From assembly GCA_024693285.1 (NCBI GenBank), contig JAILLE010000039.1, forward strand, positions 1 through 64,000: a stretch of 64,000 bases of DNA, read 5' to 3'. The stretch comes from Bacteroidales bacterium (GTDB lineage: Bacteria > Bacteroidota > Bacteroidia > Bacteroidales > UBA932). The position numbers were made by a program, and so were the translations under genes. Positions 1-8,363 of this stretch are shown one piece after another. Under the pieces are notes generated by a model. It had not been told where the DNA came from. It saw only the letters and a program-made list of their open reading frames with translations, and did not search any database. How positions within the stretch are numbered: position 1 is the stretch's first letter; every line of letters starts with the position of its first letter.

Positions 1-86
1 GAGAGAGCGAGATTCGAACTCGCGATACCCTTTTGGGGTACACACGCTTTCCAGGCGTGCCTCTTCAGCCACTCGAGCATCTCTCC
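1..86 (-). tRNA. tRNA-Ser (GGA), 3' end cut by window edge
   Basis: The reverse complement folds as a tRNA with an acceptor strand starting GGAGAGA at 86, a long variable arm (TACCC/GGGTA) typical of serine tRNAs, and a T stem-loop GCGAG-TTCGAAT-CTCGC. The anticodon GGA lies at 50-52 in the loop CCTGGAAAG. Six of the seven 3' acceptor bases are present, so the last base pair, the discriminator and any CCA lie beyond the window. Confidence 0.95.
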
Positions 87-160
87 AATGTTTTCGCTGA
101 TTGCGGACTGCAAATATACGAATATTCCTGAAATCTGAAAATATCAAGGCAGATTTTTGC

Positions 161-168
161 TATATTTG
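161..168 (+). promoter_or_regulatory. Bacteroidetes -7 promoter element (TATATTTG)
   Basis: An exact match to TAnnTTTG lies four bases before the ATG at 172. A transcript from it would begin at or next to the start codon, giving a nearly leaderless mRNA. No clear TTTG -33 element is visible. Confidence 0.5.
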
Positions 169-171
169 AAT

Positions 172-2106
172 ATGCGACTCCATCTAATTATCGCCGTTTC
201 ACTGGCAGTTCTTTTACCAATAGTCTTACCTGCAAAGGATTACCACGTCTCTCCGAAGGGGAAAACCTTGGAGAAGGCCATAAAAAGCATCTCTGACGAG
301 AAGGGAGATGTCCGGCTTATACTCTCTGACGGGGATTACTTCATTTCTGAACCGTTGGTCTTCAAAGGTCTCAAAGGAGGTAAAATCACGGTAGAAGTGG
401 ATCCCGGAGCTGAGCCCGTCATCCATGGCGACCGTGTTATCAAAGGCTTCAAACCTATGAAAGACAAGAATATCCTTAATCGTTTGCCCGAGTCTTCCAG
501 GGAGAAGGTGCTTCAGGTGAGTCTTTATAGTTTGGGCATAAAGGACTTAGGTGCCGCATGCGAAAAGGCTAAACTTACGGATCTGTATTGGAAAGGGGAG
601 AGGCAGAGGATAGCGGCCTATCCGGATGAAGGATTTTTGGTCGCCGGCGAGGCTGTAGGGCCGACTGTCGTCGATGACATCACTAGAAAAGAAGGTATAC
701 TCACATATACAGATGAAATAATTGATTCTTGGGCGGATGAGAAAGATGCCTGGATTTATGGCTACTTTCGCTGGGACTGGAAAGATCATTACCAGAAGGT
801 GGCTTCCATCGATCCCGGAACGAAAACCATATCCCTTGAGGCACCCTGGCACATCTATGGATATAAAGACTCGTTCAAGTTCAAGGGCGTGAATATTCTT
901 TGCGGCCTGGACACTCCAGGCGAGTACTACATCGATCGTGAAAAGGGGATGCTATATTGGTACCCGCCGGAGGGATATGCCCCGGGTGATGAGGTCTCGC
1001 TTTCGGTCTGCGGCTCTGAGTTTATGATGGAAATAGCTGATTGTGAGAATGTCACAATTAAGGGATTGGCTTTTGTCGGAGGCAGGCGCTCCGCTGTTGG
1101 AGTTTCTGATTCAAAAGAAGTTACTATAGAAGGGGTGAAGGCTTTCCGTTTAGGATCGGACGCCCTTCACGTCATTTCATCCCACGATGTCAAGGTGACA
1201 GGTTGCCACTTTGGGACGCTCGGACATAGCGGAATGAAACTCTATGGAGGTGACAGGAAGACCATCACTCCTTCCGGCTACGTGGTCGATAACACGATTG
1301 TGGAGAACATCTCCCTTTTCCAGCATACCTACGAGCCATCTGTCTTTTTCGACGGCTGCGGCCTTGTCGTCAGGCATTGCGATTTCAGCAGGTGCCCCTC
1401 ATCAGCGATGCGTCTGGATGGGAGCGAGGTTCTTGTGGCATACAATTATTTCCACGATCTCGTGCAGGAGAGCGATGACCAAGGTGGGATAGACGTGTTT
1501 TATGATTACAGTCTCCGTGGACTTGTCATTCGCTACAACTTGTGGGAGAACATCTTGGGCGGTTCGCTCCACGGGGCCGCCGGCGTGAGGTTCGACGATA
1601 TGATTTCCGGGCAGTTGGTGTACGGGAATATATTCAATAATGTGGGCGCTATCCATTTCGGAGCTGTCCAGATCCACGGAGGAAAGGATAATGTGGTGAA
1701 TAACAATGTGTTCTACAATTGTAACTATGGGATTAGTTTCTCTCCTTGGGGGCAAGCGCTATGGGACGAGGCCCTGACCCGTCCGGAGGTGGTGAAGAAA
1801 CTGTTCGAGGATGTTGACATCAACGGGGAACTCTATCAGAGCCGTTATCCGGATTTCGCGAAGGACATCCACGCCAACTTGAACCGTAACATCATCATCA
1901 ACAACTTGATGGTCGGATGCCGAAGGATGTTCTATGACGACAAGGGCCAGAACTATATGAAAAACAATCACGGGATCTCTATCGGAGAGGATCCCGTGAT
2001 GGAAAGTCTTGAGTATTACCTCAATCCGGAGGTTTTGTCAAGTTTCGGCCTCAAGCTTATTCCTTACAAAGAGATCGGGACCAAGACCTTCAAGCCGCTG
2101 TTATAA
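172..2106 (+). CDS. secreted right-handed beta-helix protein
   Basis: This 644-residue protein starts with a signal peptide (MRLHLIIAVSLAVLL, cleavage near LPA-K). The ATG at 172 is preferred over the upstream in-frame TTG at 157 because the signal peptide begins there. The body has the turn-rich repeats of a right-handed parallel beta-helix, with many N/G/V stretches such as NVVNNNVFYNC and HDVKVTGCHFGTLGHSG between about residues 290 and 540. The fold is typical of polysaccharide lyases and glycosidases, so a role in glycan breakdown outside the cytoplasm is inferred; the substrate cannot be read. The gene converges on the aldo/keto reductase and their stop codons overlap in the hexamer TTATAA. 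It has no SusC/SusD neighbours. Confidence 0.8.
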   Translation: MRLHLIIAVSLAVLLPIVLPAKDYHVSPKGKTLEKAIKSISDEKGDVRLILSDGDYFISEPLVFKGLKGGKITVEVDPGAEPVIHGDRVIKGFKPMKDKNILNRLPESSREKVLQVSLYSLGIKDLGAACEKAKLTDLYWKGERQRIAAYPDEGFLVAGEAVGPTVVDDITRKEGILTYTDEIIDSWADEKDAWIYGYFRWDWKDHYQKVASIDPGTKTISLEAPWHIYGYKDSFKFKGVNILCGLDTPGEYYIDREKGMLYWYPPEGYAPGDEVSLSVCGSEFMMEIADCENVTIKGLAFVGGRRSAVGVSDSKEVTIEGVKAFRLGSDALHVISSHDVKVTGCHFGTLGHSGMKLYGGDRKTITPSGYVVDNTIVENISLFQHTYEPSVFFDGCGLVVRHCDFSRCPSSAMRLDGSEVLVAYNYFHDLVQESDDQGGIDVFYDYSLRGLVIRYNLWENILGGSLHGAAGVRFDDMISGQLVYGNIFNNVGAIHFGAVQIHGGKDNVVNNNVFYNCNYGISFSPWGQALWDEALTRPEVVKKLFEDVDINGELYQSRYPDFAKDIHANLNRNIIINNLMVGCRRMFYDDKGQNYMKNNHGISIGEDPVMESLEYYLNPEVLSSFGLKLIPYKEIGTKTFKPLL

Positions 2107-3501
2107 AGTGCCCTGTTTCAACTTCTCGACATAGGCATCCAGTCTCCGCAGCTCGCGGGGGATCGGGATGCTCTGAGGGCACTTGGGGACGCACTGCTTG
2201 CAACCGACACAGTGACTCGCCTGGCGGAGGGTCGGGATGGCCCTGTCGTAACTGACTAGGTAGGCCTTGCGAAGCTTCTCGTAGTCCTCCTGCTCCTTGC
2301 TGCGGGGCTGTAAACCTCTGTTGACCGAATTGTTGTAGTGCATGAATATTCCCGGAATATCGATTCCGTATGGACAAGGCATGCAGTACTTGCAGTCGTT
2401 GCACTCGATGGTCGGATAATTGGCCATGATGTCGGCTATGTCGGTGTCCAGGAATATCTTCTCTTCCTCTGTGAGAGGTTTGAAGTCCATGTAGGTCCGG
2501 AGATTGTCCTGCAGGTGCTCCATATAGACCATACCGCTGAGGACGCTCAGAACTCTAGGATAAGACCCGACAAACCTGAATGCCCACGAGGCCAGTGAGG
2601 CCTGGGGATCTTTTTCTTTCAGACGGTTCACGACGCTGTCAGCCGGCTTGGCCAGACGGCCTCCCTGGAGGGGCTCCATGATCACGATAGGAATCTCTCT
2701 CTTGTCCAGTTCGGCGTAGAGATACTCGGCATTGACATTCCTTACTCCGTCGGCATGCTTCCAGTCATAATAGTTCATCTGGATCTGAACGAAGTCCCAG
2801 TGGTACTTGTCGTGCAGAACCATCATGTCATCAAATGACTGCTGGTCACCGTGGAACGATAGTCCCAGCTGGCGGATCTTGCCCTTCTCACGCTCCGCAA
2901 GGAGGAAGTCCATGACTCCGTTGTCCTCGAAACGGGCCTTGAAACCATTCGCTCCTCCTCGTCCGAGGGAGTGGAGGAGATAGTAGTCTATATAATCGAC
3001 CTGTAGGTTCTTGAAGGCGTTGTTATAGAGCTGCATGGCGACCTTTCGGTCGTTGCTCTGGAAGTTGGACATCTTCGTGGCTATGTAGTAGCTGTTCCTG
3101 GGATGCCTGCTTAGGGCTATTCCAACAGCCTTCTCCGATTGGCCCTGGAGGTAAACCGGGGCGGTGTCGAAGTAGTTGACTCCATGAGCGATGGCATAGT
3201 CAATCAAGTTGTTGACATTATCCTGGTCCACGATGTCCTTTCCGTTGGAGTCTTTCTTCATCGTGAAGCGCATGCAGCCATAACCCAGCAATGACACCTT
3301 GTCACCGTTGCCAGGGTTGGTCCGGAGCTCCATTTTTCCGGTTTCCAGCGGATCTGTCCCGTCGCCTGACACTACGGCTCCGGCCACAGCCTCGGCTGTC
3401 TTCTTTGGGGCGCAGGCTCCAGCCATTGCCACAGCACCGGCCAGGGCGGCACCTTCTCCTGTCTTCTTCAGGAATTCTCTTCTGTTGATATTCTTGCTCA
3501 T
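2101..3501 (-). CDS. Tat-type aldo/keto reductase with two 4Fe-4S motifs
   Basis: The 466-residue protein starts at the ATG at 3501, giving a twin-arginine leader (NINRREFLKKTG) and a lipobox-like MAGAC; an upstream in-frame extension to 3612 would bury this leader. The middle is an aldo/keto reductase barrel (LGYGCMRFT, FDTAPVYLQGQSE, YYLLHSLGRGG). The C-terminus carries ferredoxin motifs CNDCKYCMPCPYG and CVGCKQCVPKCP. This is the COG1453-type family of iron-sulfur oxidoreductases. It lies five bases downstream of the membrane polyferredoxin on the same strand, so the two are probably co-transcribed and may exchange electrons. The natural substrate is unknown. Confidence 0.85.
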   Translation of the reverse strand: MSKNINRREFLKKTGEGAALAGAVAMAGACAPKKTAEAVAGAVVSGDGTDPLETGKMELRTNPGNGDKVSLLGYGCMRFTMKKDSNGKDIVDQDNVNNLIDYAIAHGVNYFDTAPVYLQGQSEKAVGIALSRHPRNSYYIATKMSNFQSNDRKVAMQLYNNAFKNLQVDYIDYYLLHSLGRGGANGFKARFEDNGVMDFLLAEREKGKIRQLGLSFHGDQQSFDDMMVLHDKYHWDFVQIQMNYYDWKHADGVRNVNAEYLYAELDKREIPIVIMEPLQGGRLAKPADSVVNRLKEKDPQASLASWAFRFVGSYPRVLSVLSGMVYMEHLQDNLRTYMDFKPLTEEEKIFLDTDIADIMANYPTIECNDCKYCMPCPYGIDIPGIFMHYNNSVNRGLQPRSKEQEDYEKLRKAYLVSYDRAIPTLRQASHCVGCKQCVPKCPQSIPIPRELRRLDAYVEKLKQGTL

Positions 3502-3505
3502 GGTG

Positions 3506-5092
3506 TTAGGCGTTATGGTGAATTTGGTATCCGTCGACTGTGATGGCGCTGATCGGCCTGGAAGGGCAGAGATTCTCGCAAGCTCCGCAGCCGATGCACT
3601 TGCTCTCGTCAACTGAAGGTATCCTGACCGAACGGGGATTGTTGGGATCTTTCCTGACCATCTGAATCGCGCCGGTGGGGCAGTGTCGGGCGCAGTTGCC
3701 GCATTCCTCGACTGTTCCGTTATCTACAAGGCAGAGCCAAGGGGCGATCTTTGCGGTTCCGACCTTCCATTGGGTCTTCTCCTCGGGAGTGATCTTAAGG
3801 ATCGCTCCGGCGGGACATACTTCTGAGCATTTGACGCATTCGGGACGGCAATAGCCTCTCTCAAAGGACATCTCGGGCTGCATCAGGTGCTTAAGGTCCT
3901 TGGATGGCCGAAGGACATTGTTGGGGCATACGGCCACACATAGCTGGCAGGCTGTACAGTGGCTGTAGAATGATTTCACGCTCTCAGATCCGAAAGGAGT
4001 GATCGAGACCGTGCGTTTGGGAGCGACCTTGGGGATGATGTCGGCGAATCCGCCTTCTCCTTCGATCTCGACAAGTGTGTCATCGGCCGGCTCTGTTTGC
4101 GCCATAGCCTTGACGCTTGATAATGCGGAACCACCTAATGCCAAGGCACTTCCGATCATGAACGCCCTTCTTGTCTTGTCCGCCGGAGCAGCCTCCGGGC
4201 TTAGGCCGTACTCAGCCGCAGCGGAGCGAGGATGGACGCGGCCGGGCTCGGACGGCTGTCCGGCGGTCTTGCCCCAGGCGAAGCGATAATGGAGCGCGTC
4301 GAATTTGCAATTGTCGATGCAATTGAAGCAGTCCACGCAACGAGAGTAATCAATCTTCTTGCCCCCGTCGATATCGATACACGCCGCCTTGCACTTGTGC
4401 TCGCAAAGGTGGCAGCTCTTGCACTTCGAGGCGTCGATGACAGGACGGAACATGGCGAAGCGTGAAAAGAAGCTCAGCGTCGTTCCTACAGGACAGATCG
4501 TATTGCAATAGGTCCTGCCGTTCTTCCATGCCAGAATCACGATGGCGACCAGTGTGACAGCGGCGATGATAAATGTCGGAAGGCTCTTCAGCCAAACCTC
4601 CTTGGTGTAGAAGGCGTAGCTCTCATGCTTTTCGGCTATCGACGCGAACAGGTTGTTACCCCACTGCCAGACAGGAGCCAGGAAGTTCTGGACGATCCTT
4701 CCCCAAGCGCTGTAGGGCGCCAGAAGCGCCACCAGAGAGTTGAGGCCGGCGATCAGGGCGATCACAAACAGGGCAAAAACTCCGTAGCGGAGCCACTTGA
4801 GTTCCTTTGAATACGAATACTTGCCTTTCTTCCCCTTCTTGCTCAAATTGGCCACACCGTCCTGGAACACGCCCAGAGGGCATATTACCGAGCAGTAAAT
4901 TCTGCCGAAGAGGATGGTCAAGACCAGCAAGGCGATGATAACCATCAGGTTGAGGGCCAGTACGGCCGGAAGGAACTGGATCTTTGCTACCCAACCGAGC
5001 CACTGGTGGATTGCTCCGGTAAAGTCAAGGAAGAGCAGGGTGACGGCCACGAAGAAGAGGACCGCCAGGATGACTCTTATTTTCTTTAGCAT
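3506..5092 (-). CDS. NapH/NosR-like membrane polyferredoxin
   Basis: This 528-residue protein has several N-terminal membrane helices and two CxxxCP-type motifs (GRIYCSVICPLG and GRTYCNTICPVG) as in NapH, NosR and CcoG proteins. These are followed by ferredoxin motifs CKSCHLCEHKC and CVDCFNCIDNC. After a Gly/Pro/Ala-rich linker, near residue 306, comes a second twin-arginine-like hydrophobic segment (DKTRRAFMIGSAL), then CTACQLCVAVCP, CVKCSEVCP, CGNCARHCP and CIGCGACENLCP. The layout suggests a NapH-like membrane unit fused to a NapG-like ferredoxin unit. The start at 5092 begins MLKKIRVI directly before the first helix. It probably moves electrons from the quinone pool or cytosol to the downstream Tat reductase (inference). 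Confidence 0.8.
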   Translation of the reverse strand: MLKKIRVILAVLFFVAVTLLFLDFTGAIHQWLGWVAKIQFLPAVLALNLMVIIALLVLTILFGRIYCSVICPLGVFQDGVANLSKKGKKGKYSYSKELKWLRYGVFALFVIALIAGLNSLVALLAPYSAWGRIVQNFLAPVWQWGNNLFASIAEKHESYAFYTKEVWLKSLPTFIIAAVTLVAIVILAWKNGRTYCNTICPVGTTLSFFSRFAMFRPVIDASKCKSCHLCEHKCKAACIDIDGGKKIDYSRCVDCFNCIDNCKFDALHYRFAWGKTAGQPSEPGRVHPRSAAAEYGLSPEAAPADKTRRAFMIGSALALGGSALSSVKAMAQTEPADDTLVEIEGEGGFADIIPKVAPKRTVSITPFGSESVKSFYSHCTACQLCVAVCPNNVLRPSKDLKHLMQPEMSFERGYCRPECVKCSEVCPAGAILKITPEEKTQWKVGTAKIAPWLCLVDNGTVEECGNCARHCPTGAIQMVRKDPNNPRSVRIPSVDESKCIGCGACENLCPSRPISAITVDGYQIHHNA

Positions 5093-5119
5093 ATTTGATA
5101 AGATTATTGTCCTATTTGA

Positions 5120-5127
5120 CAAATATA
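5120..5127 (-). promoter_or_regulatory. -7 promoter element (TATATTTG) for the polyferredoxin operon
   Basis: On the minus strand an exact TATATTTG lies 27 bases before the ATG at 5092 and just past the stop codon of the thiamine pyrophosphokinase gene. It marks the start of the two-gene iron-sulfur operon and predicts a leader of about 20 bases. Confidence 0.6.
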
Positions 5128-5139
5128 ATCAAAAAATGG

Positions 5140-5808
5140 TTAATCGACGATAATGAGTACCAATGATTTGTGAGAAAAATCGAGGTGGATGGTATCATCA
5201 TCGGTCCGGTTGAGGGTGGCAGGCCACCAATTGTCGAAGATGACATTGTCGGTGGGCCACACAAGGCCTTTAGATTTAAGTTTCAGGGAATTGTCCGGGC
5301 TGAACAGGGAGATCTTCCTCCCTCGGCCGAGAATGAGGTCACAACTGTCCGTGACGACAAAGGCGGTGGTGTAGTCGGAGATCATGTCGATCTGGAGAAG
5401 AGATCGGCAGGATGGAAGGGTGCGGGCGTATTCCATCAGCAAGCCGAGATTGCCGACAGTGTGGTCTTCCCGCTTTCCGGTGGCTGCCAAAATATGGATC
5501 GTGTCGACATCGGGATAGTGATCCAGGATGTGGTGCAAGGCCTTGGTCTGGTCGTTGTCATCCTGTTCCTCGATTTTGACTAGGAGGTTTGAATATTCCT
5601 TGGCGAGCTTCGGGGACATAGAGTCCATGTCACCCACGATGGCGTCTGGTCTCCTGTTGTCGTTTCCGAATATGGCCTTGCGGTTTCGCAGGAAGGCTTT
5701 CAGGGCGTTGCCGTCACAGCAGACTATGATGTCCGCGCGTCGGATGAGTTCGCGGGGATATGGCTTGCGGGGAAAGTCTCCGCCTCCTATGATAACGGCG
5801 GTGCTCAT
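5140..5808 (-). CDS. thiamine pyrophosphokinase
   Basis: The 222-residue protein matches the thiamine pyrophosphokinase family: IIGGGDF at the N-terminus, DIIVCCDGNALKAF, the PDAIVGDMDSMS nucleotide/metal motif, EEQDDNDQTKALHH and AATGKREDHTVGN. The enzyme transfers pyrophosphate from ATP to thiamine, giving the cofactor TPP in the cytoplasm. Its ATG overlaps the stop of the lptF-fmt frame (ATGA at 5805-5808), so translation is likely coupled to that gene. No TPP riboswitch is visible. The length is normal for the family. Confidence 0.9.
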   Translation of the reverse strand: MSTAVIIGGGDFPRKPYPRELIRRADIIVCCDGNALKAFLRNRKAIFGNDNRRPDAIVGDMDSMSPKLAKEYSNLLVKIEEQDDNDQTKALHHILDHYPDVDTIHILAATGKREDHTVGNLGLLMEYARTLPSCRSLLQIDMISDYTTAFVVTDSCDLILGRGRKISLFSPDNSLKLKSKGLVWPTDNVIFDNWWPATLNRTDDDTIHLDFSHKSLVLIIVD

Positions 5809-8363
5809 TGGGCGACCTTTGTCTTGGCGATCTCGGCTTTGGAGGTGCCGGGGGTGGTGGAAAATGTTTCCGGGTCACGGAAGCCCAGCAGGAACGCCTC
5901 GATACCCATCCTCTTCTTTCCGGCCAACTGCACTTCCTTCAACGAAATAGCTCCGTCTCTTGTCATAATCCACAAATACGACTTCCCATCAGAGATAATC
6001 TTGCCAGGGATAGCCCGGAGCGGAGGGTATGGTGGTTCAGACGCCTCGCTCCGCTCGGCCCCACCGCTCGCTCCGCTTTGCTTCGCTCCGGTCCCCCCTC
6101 TTACAGTGCCGAGGGTGGCATGGCCTTCACTCACCATGCCCTCCGCTCCGGGAGTCACTGGCTCGGCGGAGTAGATCTTGAGCTGGAGGGGAGCGGAACC
6201 GTCTTTGACGAGTTCCGTGAAGGCAGCGGGGTAAGGACTGAGACCTCGGATGAGGTTGTAGACATGCTTCGTGGAGTCGTCCCAGTCGATATGGCAAAGC
6301 TCACGGGTGAGCTTCGGAGCCGGCTTGAGAACCTCGGAACCTTGGATGAAACTCTTCTGGACCCTCGTTTCGACATTCTTCTCAATGATACCCTGAGTGG
6401 TCTGGACAACCATCTCGGCACCAATCTCCATCAACTTGTCGTGGAGTTCCCCGGCCGTCTCATCCTTGCCGATCGTGACATCCTGGCGCAGGATGATGCC
6501 TCCTGTGTCAATCTGCTTGTCAATCATGAAGGTGGTGGCTCCGGTCCTGAGCTCACCATTGATTATGGCCCAGTTGATAGGAGCGGCGCCGCGGTACTGC
6601 GGCAGAAGTGAGGCGTGGAGATTGAACGTCCCGAGCTTCGGCATACTCCAGACCTCCTCAGGAAGCATCCTGAACGCGACCACGATGAACAAATCGGCCT
6701 TGAAGGACTTGAGCCGCGCCAGGAACTCCGGATCCTTGAGCTTTGCCGGCTGCAGGACAGGAATACCCCTTTCGGTAGCGAACTTCTTAACGGCGCTCTC
6801 GTTCACCTTCTGTCCACGCCCGCTGGGCTTGTCAGCCACGGTAACCACAGCGACAACCTTATAATTCTTGTCAAGCAATTCTTTCAGGGGAGCGACAGCG
6901 AACTCCGGAGTACCCATATAGACAATCCTTGTCTTTCTGAACAGGCCCAGAACGGTACTCTTGGCCTTCCTCCACCAGTTCTTGATGGAGTCGACATTGG
7001 ACATGTCAGTGTCGTGTATGGCCTTGGAAGTCAAGTATATTCCTATCGCTAGCATGACTACCGACGACATGAACGCTCCTACCCAGGCGCTGACGCTACC
7101 GTCCCTCGCGAGCTTCACTCCGGTGATGTCGACAATGTAATAAAGCACGAAGAACAATATAGCCACGATGGCTGAGACTCCGAGCCCGCCCTTGCGGATC
7201 AAGGCTCCCAGAGGGGCGCCGATGAAGAACATGATGAAGCAGGCTATCGCCTGACCGTATCTGCGCAAGAACTCCAGGAAGGTCCATCGGAGCTTCACCG
7301 TGTAGTCAAAGGCTCCATATTCATAAGTCTGAAGGTTGGATTGGAGCTGTTGGGCGCTGTTGGCCGCCCTCTCCAAGGCTCCGGCATGAGCCGAGGGGTC
7401 CGAGAACACCATGAAGTCCTTGGCCTCGAAGTTATGGGTGATTCCCTTGGCGGTAGTGTCTAGCTGTGAGTTCAAGTTGAATAGATAAGTGGCCGCGGTC
7501 GCCAGCAGCTGATGGGACTTGACACTGTCCCTCTCGTTCATGAGCAGGATCTTGTTCTCCTTAAGCTGAGCCAGAGGCAGGGTCTTGACCTGGTCTCCAA
7601 AACGAGCGCTGTCGGATTTCTGGAAGGCGTAGTTCTCGAGGGTCACCAACATCTCCTGCTTTCTGAATAGGATTTTTTGGAGCTGGAGGGATGTGTCCCT
7701 GTAGGCTTTCTCGTTGGTTTCCTGATAGTTGGTCCCGTCGTACATCTTTATCGTCAGGTACGACTTGTCCTTCGAAAGGCGTATCTCGGCGGAGTCGGCG
7801 ATGGTTAACCTGGTGTTGCCCTTCCCGTTATGGTCGTAAAGCATTACCCCATGCATCATTCCTTTGTCGTCAGTGTTGTCGACCCTCAGCACATAGCCAT
7901 CGACACCATCGTAGAATACTCCATCTGGAATCTTGATCTCATTCTTGGTTCTCTTGATATCGTCACGAAGGGTGTAGATCTGGTTGAATGCCACCGGAAC
8001 CAATTCATTGATAACGTAATAGGTTCCGATACTGATAAAGACCGAAGCTATCATGACCGGAGTCATCACCCTCGCCACGGACACTCCGGCCGCCTTCAGG
8101 GCGATGAGCTCGTTGTTCTCGCCCATATTGCCCAGGGTCATCATCGAGGCCAATAGGGTGGCCAACGGGAGGGCTAGCGGCAGGATGGTGCAGCTACCCC
8201 AGAAGAGGAATTCGGCTATAACCTTGAAGCCCAAGCCCTTACCGACCAACTCGTCAATATAGACCCAAAGGGTCTGCATCATCAGGATGAATATGACGAC
8301 CAATAGGATCATGAAAAACGGTCCTATGAACGAGGTCAGTATGTACTTGTCGATCTTCTTCAT
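5805..8363 (-). CDS. LptF/LptG-type permease fused to methionyl-tRNA formyltransferase
   Basis: One uninterrupted 852-residue frame holds two complete proteins. Residues 1 to about 460 are a YjgP/YjgQ permease of the LPS export system: three N-terminal membrane helices (KYILTSFIGPFF, GNMGENNELIALKAAGVS), a periplasmic beta domain and three C-terminal helices (FIGAPLGALIRKGGLG). From residue 477 follows formyltransferase: TRIVYMGTPEFAVAPL, the catalytic FNLHASLLPQYRGAAP and KQIDTGG, then the C-terminal domain (LAGKKRMG). The first Met in the Fmt half is inside its first beta strand, so separate initiation there looks unlikely. Residues 738-784 are an insertion encoded by an inverted-repeat element. 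The stop overlaps the thiamine pyrophosphokinase ATG and the start abuts the alaS stop. Confidence 0.88.
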   Translation of the reverse strand: MKKIDKYILTSFIGPFFMILLVVIFILMMQTLWVYIDELVGKGLGFKVIAEFLFWGSCTILPLALPLATLLASMMTLGNMGENNELIALKAAGVSVARVMTPVMIASVFISIGTYYVINELVPVAFNQIYTLRDDIKRTKNEIKIPDGVFYDGVDGYVLRVDNTDDKGMMHGVMLYDHNGKGNTRLTIADSAEIRLSKDKSYLTIKMYDGTNYQETNEKAYRDTSLQLQKILFRKQEMLVTLENYAFQKSDSARFGDQVKTLPLAQLKENKILLMNERDSVKSHQLLATAATYLFNLNSQLDTTAKGITHNFEAKDFMVFSDPSAHAGALERAANSAQQLQSNLQTYEYGAFDYTVKLRWTFLEFLRRYGQAIACFIMFFIGAPLGALIRKGGLGVSAIVAILFFVLYYIVDITGVKLARDGSVSAWVGAFMSSVVMLAIGIYLTSKAIHDTDMSNVDSIKNWWRKAKSTVLGLFRKTRIVYMGTPEFAVAPLKELLDKNYKVVAVVTVADKPSGRGQKVNESAVKKFATERGIPVLQPAKLKDPEFLARLKSFKADLFIVVAFRMLPEEVWSMPKLGTFNLHASLLPQYRGAAPINWAIINGELRTGATTFMIDKQIDTGGIILRQDVTIGKDETAGELHDKLMEIGAEMVVQTTQGIIEKNVETRVQKSFIQGSEVLKPAPKLTRELCHIDWDDSTKHVYNLIRGLSPYPAAFTELVKDGSAPLQLKIYSAEPVTPGAEGMVSEGHATLGTVRGGTGAKQSGASGGAERSEASEPPYPPLRAIPGKIISDGKSYLWIMTRDGAISLKEVQLAGKKRMGIEAFLLGFRDPETFSTTPGTSKAEIAKTKVAQ
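6014..6152. repeat. 139-bp inverted-repeat element inside the fmt half
   Basis: The left arm at 6014-6034 and the right arm at 6132-6152 are reverse complements at 20 of 21 positions. Between them lies GC-rich sequence with CGCTCCGCT-like short repeats. The element is read in frame as about 46 residues rich in G, A, S, E and P, and falls in a loop of the Fmt C-terminal domain. It resembles a REP or mini-palindrome insertion; no second full copy was seen in the window. Confidence 0.7.

Noticed and set aside
3502..3612. N-terminal extension of the aldo/keto reductase
   Set aside because: It would overlap the polyferredoxin 3' end and hide the twin-arginine leader that starts at 3501.
5808..6611. 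267-codon plus-strand frame opposite the Fmt half
   Set aside because: It lies fully antisense to a strongly supported gene, and its Gly/Arg/Leu-rich product has no domain or start context.
6917..6917. Internal ATG as a separate start for fmt
   Set aside because: It falls within the first beta strand (VYMGTPEF) and would remove part of the nucleotide-binding core.
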